A stretch of 64,000 bases of DNA. Source: CALMEC01 sp964434425. GTDB lineage: Bacteria; Actinomycetota; Thermoleophilia; Miltoncostaeales; Miltoncostaeaceae. Positions 17,420-27,107 of the stretch are shown here, one piece after another. Position numbers and translations under genes: made by a program. The stretch's first letter is position 1; every line of letters begins with the position of its first letter. The stretch covers positions 15,867 to 79,866 of the forward strand of contig CAYSVH010000014.1 in assembly GCA_964434425.1 (NCBI GenBank). The letters run 5' to 3'. Below the pieces are notes generated by a model. The model made no database searches, was not told where the DNA came from, and was given only the letters and a program-made list of their open reading frames with translations.

Positions 17420-19143
17420 TAGACGAGCTGGTTCACGTCCATGTACGTCATCACCTCGTCGTACATGCCGTCCTGGCTGCCCCCGCCCACGGCGTTCTCG
17501 TGCACGTGTGCGAACCAGGCCGGGGCCGCGGGGCGGACCTCGCGGAACGCGCGGGTCATCTCGCCCGGACCGACGACCACGTCGTCGCCCAGCGCGTTAA
17601 TGGTCGCGAGCGCCTTCGCGCGATTTGTCAGACCGACAAGATCATCCGCCGAGAAGTGGCGGGTGCGCTCGATGATCCACGGCAGGTCCACACCCGAGAG
17701 CGCGGCGTCGGACAGTGCATCGCGCAGGATCATCTCGCGTGCCGGGGCGTCCGGAGGAAGGACGACCAGTGACCGGTCCAGGCGGCCGTTGGACAGGAGC
17801 GTCATGTCGACACCCCACGGGGCGGTGGTTCCGCCGAAGATGATCAGCCCGCGGTTGGACGCCGCGCTCGCGATCTCGGATGCGAGACGCGAGAGGAGCC
17901 GTCGGTCGGCGGCGTCGTCCGGATTGTCGGGGTGGGTGCCAGCGCGATCGATGTGGTCGAGATAGAGGACACAGGGGAGGGCGCTGCGGGCGGCCTCGAA
18001 GATCGTCCCGATGTTCTCGCGCGGGTCGCCCGGCCACTGCATGGACTCGGCCATGTCGACGCGCAGGAAGTTCGCGCGGAGCTCACCGGCGACGATGCGC
18101 GCGAAGAAGCCCTTGCCGCAGCCGTCGGGGCCGAACAGCAGAACGCCGCCCCGGGTGGAGCTGCGTGCGCCGCCACCGTGCCGCAGGGGGTTCACGACGA
18201 CGGCCTCGAACCGGTCGCGCACCGCGTCCGTCGCGATGCTCGCCAGGGTGACCGTGGGGCGCTGGATGGAGTCGGGGGCTATCTCGAAACGCTCGGAGGG
18301 GGCCTCCCAGACCTCGTCGTCGTCGATGTCCACGTCGGCGCCGGCCGCGTCCGGTGCGACGGCCTCGGCATCGACATCGGCGTCGCCCTCGGGCGCGTCC
18401 ACCGTCTCGGGAAGTTCGGGGAAGGGTTCGATCTCTACCTCGGCGGCGGCCTTCTCGGCCTGCTGGCGGCGCTTCAGCGCGCCACCGCGGCCACGGCGGC
18501 CCTGCTTCGGCGGAGCGACCTCGGCGACCGTCTCGGAGTCATGTGATTCGGAGGTGCTCTCCGGTGCCTCGGCGACCGCCTCGGGACGCGCGGCCGCGGC
18601 CTGGCGCCGTGCGCGGCGCGAGCGGGGGGCCTCGGGAGCCGGGTCCGGGGCGACGGGGGCGGTAGCCGATTCCGGGGCGGGTTCGGGGCGAGGAGCGGCC
18701 TCGGTGCGTGCGGGGGCGGGGGCGGCAGCCGATTCCGGCGCGGGCTCCGGGCGAGGAGCGGTCTCGGTGCGCGCGGGCGCGGGCGTCGTGGCGACGACGG
18801 GAGCCGCCGCACGCGGGTGCGCGGGAGCGGACGTCTGGGCGGGACGCGGGGATCTCTCGACGGCGCCGTCGGCGACCGCGAGGGCGTTCGCCACCCGCTC
18901 GAACGCCGCGGCACGCGGGTCACCGAGCGCCCGTGCGGCCTGGGCCGCGTGGCGGTAGGCATCGGTCCGGTCCGGGTGCGTCTGCACGACCGTCGTCGCA
19001 TGGGTGAACGCGTCCCCGTGATGACCGGCCTCCGCCAGGTGGCCGACCAGAAGGAGGCGCAACTCGACGTTCTCCGGAGAGGCGGTGACCGCGGTCTCCA
19101 GGCCGATGATGAGTTCCGTCTTGTCTGTGTGGGTCGGTGCCAT
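17419..19143 (-). CDS. AAA+ ATPase with TPR-like N-terminus and long disordered linker
   Basis: A 574-residue protein in three parts: a helical TPR-like head (residues 1-95), a Pro/Ala/Glu-rich linker (about 98-290) that holds a 21-residue unit (APARTE...PRPEPAPES) twice in tandem, and an AAA+ module. Walker A is GPDGCGKG (337-344). Walker B reads YLDHID (about 393-398), with His where the catalytic Glu usually stands. Sensor 1-like GGTTAPWGVD and NGRLDRSLVVLPPD (arginine-finger region) are present. The C-terminus resembles SpoVK/Cdc48-like ATPases (FREVRPAAPAWFAHV). Partner and substrate are unknown. Divergent from the aldolase gene. Confidence 0.78.
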   Translation of the reverse strand: MAPTHTDKTELIIGLETAVTASPENVELRLLLVGHLAEAGHHGDAFTHATTVVQTHPDRTDAYRHAAQAARALGDPRAAAFERVANALAVADGAVERSPRPAQTSAPAHPRAAAPVVATTPAPARTETAPRPEPAPESAAAPAPARTEAAPRPEPAPESATAPVAPDPAPEAPRSRRARRQAAAARPEAVAEAPESTSESHDSETVAEVAPPKQGRRGRGGALKRRQQAEKAAAEVEIEPFPELPETVDAPEGDADVDAEAVAPDAAGADVDIDDDEVWEAPSERFEIAPDSIQRPTVTLASIATDAVRDRFEAVVVNPLRHGGGARSSTRGGVLLFGPDGCGKGFFARIVAGELRANFLRVDMAESMQWPGDPRENIGTIFEAARSALPCVLYLDHIDRAGTHPDNPDDAADRRLLSRLASEIASAASNRGLIIFGGTTAPWGVDMTLLSNGRLDRSLVVLPPDAPAREMILRDALSDAALSGVDLPWIIERTRHFSADDLVGLTNRAKALATINALGDDVVVGPGEMTRAFREVRPAAPAWFAHVHENAVGGGSQDGMYDEVMTYMDVNQLV

Positions 19144-19287
19144 CGGTGGGAGTATCGGCGGGCGGGGCGTCCGAGTTAACGCCGGGAACGAATGTCATGG
19201 GAAACGGGGTTCACGCCCCACGGTCGGCGTCGATGCGGGCAGACTATGACCGTCGACATCGATGAACACCGACGACAAGGAGCGCGT

Positions 19288-20376
<1,089 letters not shown>

Positions 20377-20379
20377 CGC

Positions 20380-20441
20380 GTGTCCGTCGGAGGTTCGGGA
20401 GGACTCGGCCCGTCCGATCGTCCCGAACCTCCGACGGACAC
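20380..20441 (+). terminator. Long perfect hairpin after the aldolase gene
   Basis: A 21-bp perfect stem (20380-20400 with 20421-20441; outer bases GTGTCCGTCGG) encloses a 20-nt loop. It starts 4 nt after the aldolase stop and lacks a U tract. It probably ends or protects the mRNA. The rest of the gap to 20618 shows nothing further. Confidence 0.65.
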
Positions 20442-20618
20442 CGACGATGTCTCGCCCGCGACGCGGATGCCGCGGCCCCGATGGAGCGTTCCACGGTCCG
20501 CGACGCGAACGACCGATGGGGTCGGCTCGGCCGGCATCATCCGCCGGGCGGGCGAGTGGAGAGGACCTGCGGCACCGGCCATCCAGAGGATAGGGGGCGC
20601 CCCGAGAGACGCCGCCTC

Positions 20619-21305
20619 TCAGCGGATCAGCGGTTCGCCGTTCCTGACCGCTGCGCGATCCGGATGGGGGATCCAGATCGTGCGCTTGCGGATGATGATG
20701 TCGCCGCGGATCTGAAGGCGTCCCAGCGCGATCGTCACCGACTCGCGGACGGCCCCGACCATGCTCGCGATCTGCTGGTGCGTGAGCTTCATGTCGAGAC
20801 GGATGCCCTCGGGCGATGGCTCGCCGTAGCGATGGGCCAGCTGTTGCAGCTTGAGCAGGACCCGGCGCTCCACCCCCATCTCGAGGGCGGTGGCGGCCGA
20901 GACGGACCGGTCGGCGACCTGGGCGGCGAGATGCCGGACGATGCGCGCCGCCAGGGTCGGGTTGGCCATCCACGCGGTGAAGCGGCGCCGGTCGATCGGC
21001 ACCACCACCGTCTCGTCCACGGCACGGCAGCTGATGCGTGAGGTCGCGTCCTCCCAGCCCGTCGGCGGGGCGACCATCAGCTCGCCCCGGTCGATGAACG
21101 TCACGGTCCGCTCACGGCCGTCGGCGTCCGCCTCGGCCGCCAGGACGAGCTGCCCGCGGCTCACCAGCACGGCGGCGTCGTCCTCGGTCAGCGTCAGCTC
21201 CTCACCGGCGGCGAGGAGGGTGGGCCGGACACCGTGCATGAGTTCGGATGCCAGCTGGGATTCGAGTCCGTCCATGAGGTCGAACGGGTCGTTCGTCTGC
21301 TTCAC
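20619..21305 (-). CDS. Crp/Fnr-family transcriptional regulator
   Basis: A 228-residue regulator: an N-terminal cyclic-nucleotide-binding-like beta roll (about residues 20-120), a dimerisation helix, and a C-terminal winged helix with MKLTHQQIASMVGAVRESVTIALGRLQIRGDIIIRKRTIWI (about 172-212). The recognition helix E-S-V-T-x-x-L-x-R-L fits the E-x-x-S-R-x-L pattern of Crp proteins with serine and valine changes. The effector-binding PRxxRS-type loop of true cAMP receptors is not seen, and there are no Fnr-type cysteines. It is convergent with the aldolase gene and divergent from the hydrolase gene. Confidence 0.87.
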   Translation of the reverse strand: MKQTNDPFDLMDGLESQLASELMHGVRPTLLAAGEELTLTEDDAAVLVSRGQLVLAAEADADGRERTVTFIDRGELMVAPPTGWEDATSRISCRAVDETVVVPIDRRRFTAWMANPTLAARIVRHLAAQVADRSVSAATALEMGVERRVLLKLQQLAHRYGEPSPEGIRLDMKLTHQQIASMVGAVRESVTIALGRLQIRGDIIIRKRTIWIPHPDRAAVRNGEPLIR

Positions 21306-21458
21306 GTGATTACCGCCTTGGGTGTGGAATGCGGGGTGCGATCCGGGGTATCACTCCCGAATACATACCTCGCGCAACCCGAGTTATACCTTCCGAAGGC
21401 GCTGAGCACCCGATCTCGCCATTCTGCGGTCGCCCCGAAGGGCGATTAGGATGGCCGC

Positions 21459-22325
21459 ATGAACGAGCGCGCGAGGGTCAACGTCGGCGAAATCTCGATG
21501 TCCTACGTGACGGCGGGGGACGGGGATCCGGTCATCCTGCTCCACGGTTTTCCCGAGAACAGCCACTCCTACCGCTTCCAGCTGCCCGCCCTCGCGGAGG
21601 CCGGGTACCGGGCGATCGCACCGGACCTGCGTGGCTACGGCGAGACAGATGCCCCGGAGGGCGTCGCCGAGTACGCCTTCCCCAAGCTCGTCGGCGACAT
21701 CCTGGGCCTCATCGCCGCGCTCGGTGAGGAGTCCGCGCACATCGTGGGACACGACTGGGGCGGCAGCATCGCGTGGGCACTGGCGGCGAACGTCCCCGAC
21801 CGGGTCCGGTCGCTGACCATCCTCAACAGCCCCCATCCCGTCGCCTCCGCGGAGGCCCGGCAGCTCCCCGAGCAGCAGCAGAAGAGCTGGTACATGCTGC
21901 TCTTCCAGTTCCCCGAGGTGGCCGAACAGTGGCTCGCCAAGGACGACTTCGCGAACTTCCGTAACTTCGTGTTCGGCTCGGCGGCGCCCGGGACGTTCAC
22001 CCCGGAGGATGAGGCGGTCTTCTGCGATGCGCTTGCGCGCCCGGGGCGCCTGACCGCCGCCCTCAACTACTACCGGGCCAACATCCCGCCCGAGAATTGG
22101 TTGAAGCCGCCTCCCGACATGCCGCCGGTCACGGTGCCGACCACGATCATCTGGGGTGAGGGCGACTCCTACATGGGCGACGTCCTCCTCCAGATGTCGA
22201 CGACGAAGGTGACGGGGCCCCTCACGATCGAGCGACTGCCGGGTGTGAGCCACTGGGTACAGCAGGAGGCGCCGGACGCGGTCAACCGGCACCTGATCGC
22301 TGCGCTCGACCGCGTCGCTCGGTGA
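21459..22325 (+). CDS. Alpha/beta hydrolase, epoxide hydrolase-like
   Basis: A 288-residue soluble alpha/beta hydrolase. HGFPENSHSYR (residues 29-39) forms the oxyanion-hole region typical of epoxide hydrolases, and GHDWGG carries the nucleophile Asp99; the catalytic histidine is in LPGVSHWVQQEAP near the C-terminus. An aspartate nucleophile in this context means epoxide hydrolase or haloalkane/fluoroacetate dehalogenase rather than esterase. The start ATG is 6 nt after TAGGAT and has no Shine-Dalgarno sequence. Its TGA overlaps the GTG of the downstream dehydrogenase gene (GTGA), so the two form an operon. Confidence 0.88.
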   Translation: MNERARVNVGEISMSYVTAGDGDPVILLHGFPENSHSYRFQLPALAEAGYRAIAPDLRGYGETDAPEGVAEYAFPKLVGDILGLIAALGEESAHIVGHDWGGSIAWALAANVPDRVRSLTILNSPHPVASAEARQLPEQQQKSWYMLLFQFPEVAEQWLAKDDFANFRNFVFGSAAPGTFTPEDEAVFCDALARPGRLTAALNYYRANIPPENWLKPPPDMPPVTVPTTIIWGEGDSYMGDVLLQMSTTKVTGPLTIERLPGVSHWVQQEAPDAVNRHLIAALDRVAR

Positions 22326-23377
22326 CGTCGCGTCCATCGCCGATGCGCGCCGCCGTCTACCACGGGGACGGGCGGATCACGGTGGAGAGCCTGGAGGTCC
22401 CCGAACCGGGCCCCGGTGAGATCGTGGTCCGGCTGGTCGCATGCGGAATCTGCGGCAGCGACCTCATGCGGTGGTACCAGGACCCCCGGGCCCCCGTCGT
22501 CCTGGGGCACGAGCCCGTCGGTGTCGTCGCGGCGGTCGGCGCGGGCAGTGGCTTCGCGGTCGGTGACCGCGTCTTCGTCCACCATCACGTTCCCTGCCTG
22601 CGATGCGACCGCTGCCGAGCCGGCCGCGACACCCTCTGCGAAAGCTTCCGTGCCACGCGCATCGATCCCGGGGGGCTCGCCGAGTTCATCCGCGTACCCC
22701 GTGAGAACGTCGCCCTGGACGTGCTCCCCGTGCCGGCCGATGTGTCGGACGACGCGGCCACGCTGATCGAACCCCTGGCCTGCATCCTGCGCGGACAGCA
22801 CATGGCGGGCGTCGGGCCGGGGTCCGTCGTCGCCGTGGTGGGGGCGGGGTCGATGGGGCTCCTCGAGATCATGGCCGCCCGCGCCCTGGGGGCGGATCGG
22901 ATCGTCGCCGTCGAACCCGACGGGGAGCGCCGACGGCGGGCCGCGGCGGCCGGCGCCACGCTCGCCGACGGGCTCGATGCCCGGGCCGTGCACGCGGCGC
23001 TCGGGGGACGGGGGGCGGACCAGGTGTTCGTCTGCACGCACGCGACGGAGGCAATCGCGGCGTCGCTCGCCATGGCGGGCGTCGCCGGCGTGGTGCAGCT
23101 CTTCGCGGTCCCCGAGCCGGGACACACCGTACCGCTCGACCTCGGCGAGGCGTTCTTCCGCGAGGTGACCGTCCAGTCCACGTACTCCGCCGGTCCGCAC
23201 GACACCCGTGAGGCGCTGTCGCTGATCACCGCCGGGTCCATCGACGCGGAACTCGTCATCACTCATCGCGTACCCCTCGAGGATGCCCAGGAGGCCTATC
23301 GTCTGGCCGACAGCGGTGAGGCCCTCAAGGTGGTGGTCCACACGGCCGGGTACGTGGGTCCGGCCCCGGGCGGCTGA
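22322..23377 (+). CDS. Zinc-dependent alcohol dehydrogenase family protein (MDR superfamily)
   Basis: A 351-residue medium-chain dehydrogenase. Catalytic zinc ligands are seen in CGICGSD (about residues 41-47) and GHEPVG; the structural zinc site PCLRCDRCRAGRDTLC has four cysteines; AVVGAGSMGLLE is the NAD(P)-binding turn. It resembles sorbitol, threonine or formaldehyde dehydrogenase relatives; the substrate cannot be read from the sequence. GTG at 22322 overlaps the stop of the hydrolase gene; an ATG seven codons downstream is the alternative. With the epoxide hydrolase it may degrade an epoxide to a diol and then oxidise it, which is inference. Confidence 0.88.
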   Translation: MTSRPSPMRAAVYHGDGRITVESLEVPEPGPGEIVVRLVACGICGSDLMRWYQDPRAPVVLGHEPVGVVAAVGAGSGFAVGDRVFVHHHVPCLRCDRCRAGRDTLCESFRATRIDPGGLAEFIRVPRENVALDVLPVPADVSDDAATLIEPLACILRGQHMAGVGPGSVVAVVGAGSMGLLEIMAARALGADRIVAVEPDGERRRRAAAAGATLADGLDARAVHAALGGRGADQVFVCTHATEAIAASLAMAGVAGVVQLFAVPEPGHTVPLDLGEAFFREVTVQSTYSAGPHDTREALSLITAGSIDAELVITHRVPLEDAQEAYRLADSGEALKVVVHTAGYVGPAPGG

Positions 23378-23555
23378 ACCGCGTCCCCGGCGTGTTGTGA
23401 GCACCGCGGCAGCCGTCGGGGGCCATGATCCGGTGGGCGCGTCGGTCGTCCGCCGACCGCGTGTTGCAGGCGGCGTCTGTGGCACGCCTGCAGACTCGGG
23501 GGGACGGCGGGCTCGGTGCGCTATCATCGCCCGCGCCGGCAAGCCGGCGATCCTG

Positions 23556-23628
23556 GTGAACGTAGCTCAGTTGGTAGAGCACCTGGTTGTGGTCCAGGTG
23601 GCCGAGGGTTCGAGTCCCTCCGTTCACC
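23556..23628 (+). tRNA. tRNA-His (GTG)
   Basis: The acceptor stem GTGAACG/CGTTCAC, D-loop GCTCAGTTGGTAGAGC, anticodon stem CCTGG/CCAGG with loop TTGTGGT, and TTCGAGTC T-loop are all present. The discriminator is C73, with a G at -1 (23555), as expected for tRNA-His. CCA is not encoded. A TATCAT -10 element (23522-23527) and a short GC hairpin (23534-23549) precede it. Confidence 0.96.
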
Positions 23629-23650
23629 CCTCCGGGGGTCGGCACACCTC

Positions 23651-23732
23651 GCGGGTGTGGCGGAATCGGCAGACGCGCTAGGTTTAGGTCCTAGTGGGGC
23701 AACCCGTGGAGGTTCAAATCCTCTCACCCGCA
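23651..23732 (+). tRNA. tRNA-Leu (TAG)
   Basis: A class II tRNA with acceptor stem GCGGGTG/CACCCGC, anticodon stem CTAGG/CCTAG, loop TTTAGGT (anticodon TAG), a long variable arm and GGTTCAAATCC T-loop. The discriminator is A and CCA is not encoded. It ends 8 bp before the tig start, so tig may share its transcript. Confidence 0.96.
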
Positions 23733-23740
23733 TTGAGGCT

Positions 23741-25138
23741 ATGGCGATAACTACCGAGGTTGTTTCACTGGAGGAGAACCGCGTCCGACTCGAGGTCGCC
23801 GTTCCCAAGGACGACGTCGATCGCAAGATCGACCGCACGCTGAAGCGGCTCGGCCGCGACCTGCGCGTCCCCGGCTTCCGTCCCGGCAAGGCACCCACGA
23901 GGGTCGTCCTGCAGCGGTTCGGGCGCGACACCGTCGTCGAGGAGACGCTCCGCGACTCGCTCGGTGAGTGGTACGGCGCGGCCCTCGTCGATTCGGGCAT
24001 CCGCCCGGTCGCCGACCCCGAGATCGACTTCGAGGAGGCCCCCGGTGACGAGGGCTTCCAGTTCACCGCCGTCGTCCACACCCGTCCCACGGCCACCCTC
24101 GGTACCTACAAGGGGCTCGAGGTCGCCAAGGGGACGCCGGATGTACCGGAGGGCGGCGTCGAGCAGGAGATCGACCGCCTCCGCGACATGGCCGCCCGGC
24201 TCCAGGACGTCGATCGCACGGTCCAGGCCGGCGACTTCGTCACGATCGACTTCGACGGCTCCATCGACGGGGAGCCGCTCCCCAGCGCCAGCGCCCGTGA
24301 CTACCTCGTCGAGGTCGGCGGTCCCCGGCTCGTGGCGGCGTTCTCGGACCGGCTGGTCGGCATGGCGGCCGGGGACACCACCACGTTCCCGATCGACTAC
24401 TCCGAGTCGGACGGCCGCGACGAGCTGGCCGGCAAGACCGTGGAGTACACCGTCACGATGAAGGGCGTCCAGGAGAAGGTCCTGCCCGAGCTCACGGACG
24501 AGCTGGTCGAGGAGATCTCGGAGCACGACACCGTCGACGAGCTGCGGGCGGCCGTGCAGGAGCGCCTCGAGAAGTCGGCACAGGACGAGGTGGACGAGCT
24601 CTTCCGGCGCATGGTGATCGACGCCGCGGTCGCCGAGGCCACCGTCGAGGTCCCCGACGTCATGGTCAAGAACCGCGTGGACGGCATCCTCCACGAGACC
24701 TCGCACCGGCTGCCGCAGGGCATCACCCTCGAGCAATACCTCCAGATGTCCGGCAAGACCCTGGACCAGGCGCGCGGGGAACTCGCGCCCGACGCGGAAA
24801 TGGCAATTCGACGTGAACTCGTGGTCGAGGCCATTGCAGAAGCCGAGAACGTGACCGTGACCGACGAGGAAGTCGAGGCCCAGGTCCGAACAGATGCTGA
24901 GGCGTCCGGCAGGGACGCCGAGGAGCTCCTCCGTGAGCTTCGGAGGTTGGACGGCGTCGAGACGCTGCGCGACGACATGGTGATGCGAAGGACGGTTGAT
25001 CTTCTGATCGAGAACAGCACGGCGATTCCCGTGGCCCTCAAGGAGGCGCGCGAGCAGCTGTGGACCCCCGAGAAGGACGCACCCAAGCCGTCCGAGGGGT
25101 TGTGGACACCCGACTCGCCCACGAGCAAGGAGTCTTAG
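23741..25138 (+). CDS. tig: Trigger factor (ribosome-associated chaperone, peptidyl-prolyl isomerase)
   Basis: A 465-residue three-domain protein. The ribosome-binding domain shows VPGFRPGKAPTRVV near residue 44-57 (signature GFRxGKxP). The FKBP-type isomerase domain spans about 150-240 with GDFVTIDFDGSIDG. The C-terminal helical arms are rich in Glu and Arg. It binds near the ribosomal exit tunnel and helps nascent chains fold. The ATG at 23741 follows TGAGG and lies right behind tRNA-Leu. It is followed by clpP after 3 bp and clpX, the common actinobacterial order. Confidence 0.97.
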   Translation: MAITTEVVSLEENRVRLEVAVPKDDVDRKIDRTLKRLGRDLRVPGFRPGKAPTRVVLQRFGRDTVVEETLRDSLGEWYGAALVDSGIRPVADPEIDFEEAPGDEGFQFTAVVHTRPTATLGTYKGLEVAKGTPDVPEGGVEQEIDRLRDMAARLQDVDRTVQAGDFVTIDFDGSIDGEPLPSASARDYLVEVGGPRLVAAFSDRLVGMAAGDTTTFPIDYSESDGRDELAGKTVEYTVTMKGVQEKVLPELTDELVEEISEHDTVDELRAAVQERLEKSAQDEVDELFRRMVIDAAVAEATVEVPDVMVKNRVDGILHETSHRLPQGITLEQYLQMSGKTLDQARGELAPDAEMAIRRELVVEAIAEAENVTVTDEEVEAQVRTDAEASGRDAEELLRELRRLDGVETLRDDMVMRRTVDLLIENSTAIPVALKEAREQLWTPEKDAPKPSEGLWTPDSPTSKES

Positions 25139-25141
25139 CCC

Positions 25142-25726
25142 ATGAGCCCACTCATTCCGATGGTGGTCGAGCAGACCTCGCGCGGCGAGCGTTCGTTCGA
25201 CATCTACTCGCGCCTGCTCAACGAGCGCATCATCTTCCTCGGAACCCCCGTGGACGACCAGATCGCCAACCTGGTGATCGCTCAGATGCTCCACCTCGCG
25301 AGCGACGATCCGGACAAGGAGATCTCGCTCTACATCAACTCGCCGGGCGGGTCGGTGTACGCGGGCCTCGCCATCTACGACACGATGCAGTTCATCAAGC
25401 CCGACGTGCAGACCATCTGCGTCGGCATCGCGATGAGCATGGGCGCGTTCCTCCTCGCCGGCGGCACCAAGGGAAAGCGCATGGCGCTGCCCAACTCGAA
25501 GATCCTGATCCACCAGGTCTCCAGCGGGTTCTCCGGGCAGGCGTCCGACATCGAGATCCACGCCCGCGAGATCATCACCCTGCGCAAGCGCCTGGACGAG
25601 ATCCTCGCCGAGAACACCGGCCAGGACATGGAGAAGGTCGCCCGCGACACCGAGCGCGACTACTTCATGAGCGCCGACGAGGCGAAGGACTACGGGATCA
25701 TCGACACGGTGATCCGTCCCAACTGA
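25142..25726 (+). CDS. clpP: ATP-dependent Clp protease proteolytic subunit
   Basis: A 194-residue serine peptidase that forms the 14-subunit chamber fed by ClpX or ClpC. The catalytic triad is intact: Ser99 in GIAMSMGAFLL, His124 in ILIHQVSSG, and an aspartate near residue 169-173 in RDTERD. The start ATG lies 3 bp after the tig stop. Actinobacteria often carry two or more clpP genes in tandem; only one is present here. It lies directly upstream of clpX, which supplies the unfoldase. Confidence 0.97.
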   Translation: MSPLIPMVVEQTSRGERSFDIYSRLLNERIIFLGTPVDDQIANLVIAQMLHLASDDPDKEISLYINSPGGSVYAGLAIYDTMQFIKPDVQTICVGIAMSMGAFLLAGGTKGKRMALPNSKILIHQVSSGFSGQASDIEIHAREIITLRKRLDEILAENTGQDMEKVARDTERDYFMSADEAKDYGIIDTVIRPN

Positions 25727-25746
25727 CCGGAGGCGACGCGCGAGAC

Positions 25747-27030
25747 ATGGGACGACCCACCGATTCCACGGAACAGCTTCTCTGCAGCTTCTGCGGCAAG
25801 TCGCAGCGGCAGGTCAAGAAGCTGATCGCCGGGCCCGGCGTGTACATCTGCGACGAGTGCATCGACCTCTGCAACGAGATCATCGATGAGGAGCTCGTCA
25901 CGCCGGCGACCTTCGACCCGGAGAGCCTTCCGCGTCCGCGCGAGATCTGGTCGGTTCTGAACGACTACGTGGTGGGGCAGGAGGAGGCCAAGCGCACCCT
26001 CGCCGTCGCCGTCTACAACCACTACAAGCGCGTGAACATGATGGCGGACGGCGACGCCGACATCGAGCTCCAGAAGAGCAACATCCTGCTGCTCGGGCCG
26101 ACGGGGTGCGGCAAGACCCTCCTGGCGCAGACGCTCGCGCGTATCCTGAACGTCCCCTTCGCCATCGCCGACGCCACCGCGCTCACCGAGGCCGGATACG
26201 TCGGTGAGGACGTCGAGAACATCCTCCTCAAGCTGATCCAGGCCGCCGACTTCGACGTGAAGCGCGCCGAGACCGGGATCATCTACATCGACGAGGTCGA
26301 CAAGATCGCCCGCAAGGCCGACAACCCGTCGATCACGCGCGATGTCTCCGGTGAGGGCGTGCAGCAGGCGCTTCTCAAGATCCTCGAGGGCACGGTCGCG
26401 TCCGTTCCGCCGCAGGGCGGCCGGAAGCACCCCCACCAGGAGTTCCTGTCGATCGACACGACGAACATCCTGTTCATCTGCGGCGGGGCGTTCGGCAGCC
26501 TCGACTCCATCATCGAGCGGCGCACCGGTACGCAGGGCGTCGGCTTCACGGCCGATCAGCGCAGCAAGCAGGAGAAGGACGTCCACGACCTCTTCAGCCA
26601 GGTTCTGCCGGAGGACCTCACCAACTTCGGGCTCATCCCGGAGTTCATCGGGCGTCTTCCCGTCGTGACGGCGGTCCACCAGCTGACCGACGGGGACCTC
26701 ATCGAGATCCTCACCGAACCGCGCAACGCGCTCGTCAAGCAGTACAAGCGCTTCTTCTCGTTCGACAACGTCGAGCTCGTGTTCTCGGACGACTCCCTCA
26801 GGGCCATCGCCCGCAAGGCGCTCGAGCGCGAGACAGGAGCCCGCGGGCTGCGGTCGATCATCGAGTCGGCGCTCATGGACGTCATGTTCGAGCTGCCATC
26901 GCGTGACGACGTGCGCAAGTGCGTGGTGACCCGCGAGACCATCGACAAGGACCTTCCGCCCACGCTCGTGACCGAGGCGGCGCGCGACGAGGACGAGGAG
27001 CCACCGGCCGCCGCGGCCGCGGGCTCCTAA
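25747..27030 (+). CDS. clpX: ATP-dependent Clp protease ATP-binding subunit ClpX
   Basis: A 427-residue AAA+ unfoldase. The N-terminal zinc-binding domain has Cys13, Cys16, Cys35 and Cys38. Walker A is GPTGCGKT (118-125), Walker B IIYIDEVDKIA, and the pore loop GYVGEDVEN is conserved. IGRLPV (sensor and ClpP-loop neighbourhood) and the C-terminal small domain are present, ending in an acidic and alanine-rich tail. It recognises tagged substrates and threads them into ClpP. The ATG is preceded by GGAGG. The 77 bp after the stop show no clear terminator. Confidence 0.97.
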   Translation: MGRPTDSTEQLLCSFCGKSQRQVKKLIAGPGVYICDECIDLCNEIIDEELVTPATFDPESLPRPREIWSVLNDYVVGQEEAKRTLAVAVYNHYKRVNMMADGDADIELQKSNILLLGPTGCGKTLLAQTLARILNVPFAIADATALTEAGYVGEDVENILLKLIQAADFDVKRAETGIIYIDEVDKIARKADNPSITRDVSGEGVQQALLKILEGTVASVPPQGGRKHPHQEFLSIDTTNILFICGGAFGSLDSIIERRTGTQGVGFTADQRSKQEKDVHDLFSQVLPEDLTNFGLIPEFIGRLPVVTAVHQLTDGDLIEILTEPRNALVKQYKRFFSFDNVELVFSDDSLRAIARKALERETGARGLRSIIESALMDVMFELPSRDDVRKCVVTRETIDKDLPPTLVTEAARDEDEEPPAAAAAGS

Positions 27031-27107
27031 GCACCCTCGACGCCTCGGTCCCGTCGCGGGATGCGCGGCGTCGTCCCTCGAACGTGCGCCACCCCGGCTG
27101 CGGGCGC

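Noticed and set aside
23765..25561. Long minus-strand open frame opposite tig and clpP
   Set aside because: Shadow of two certain genes, without any family motif.
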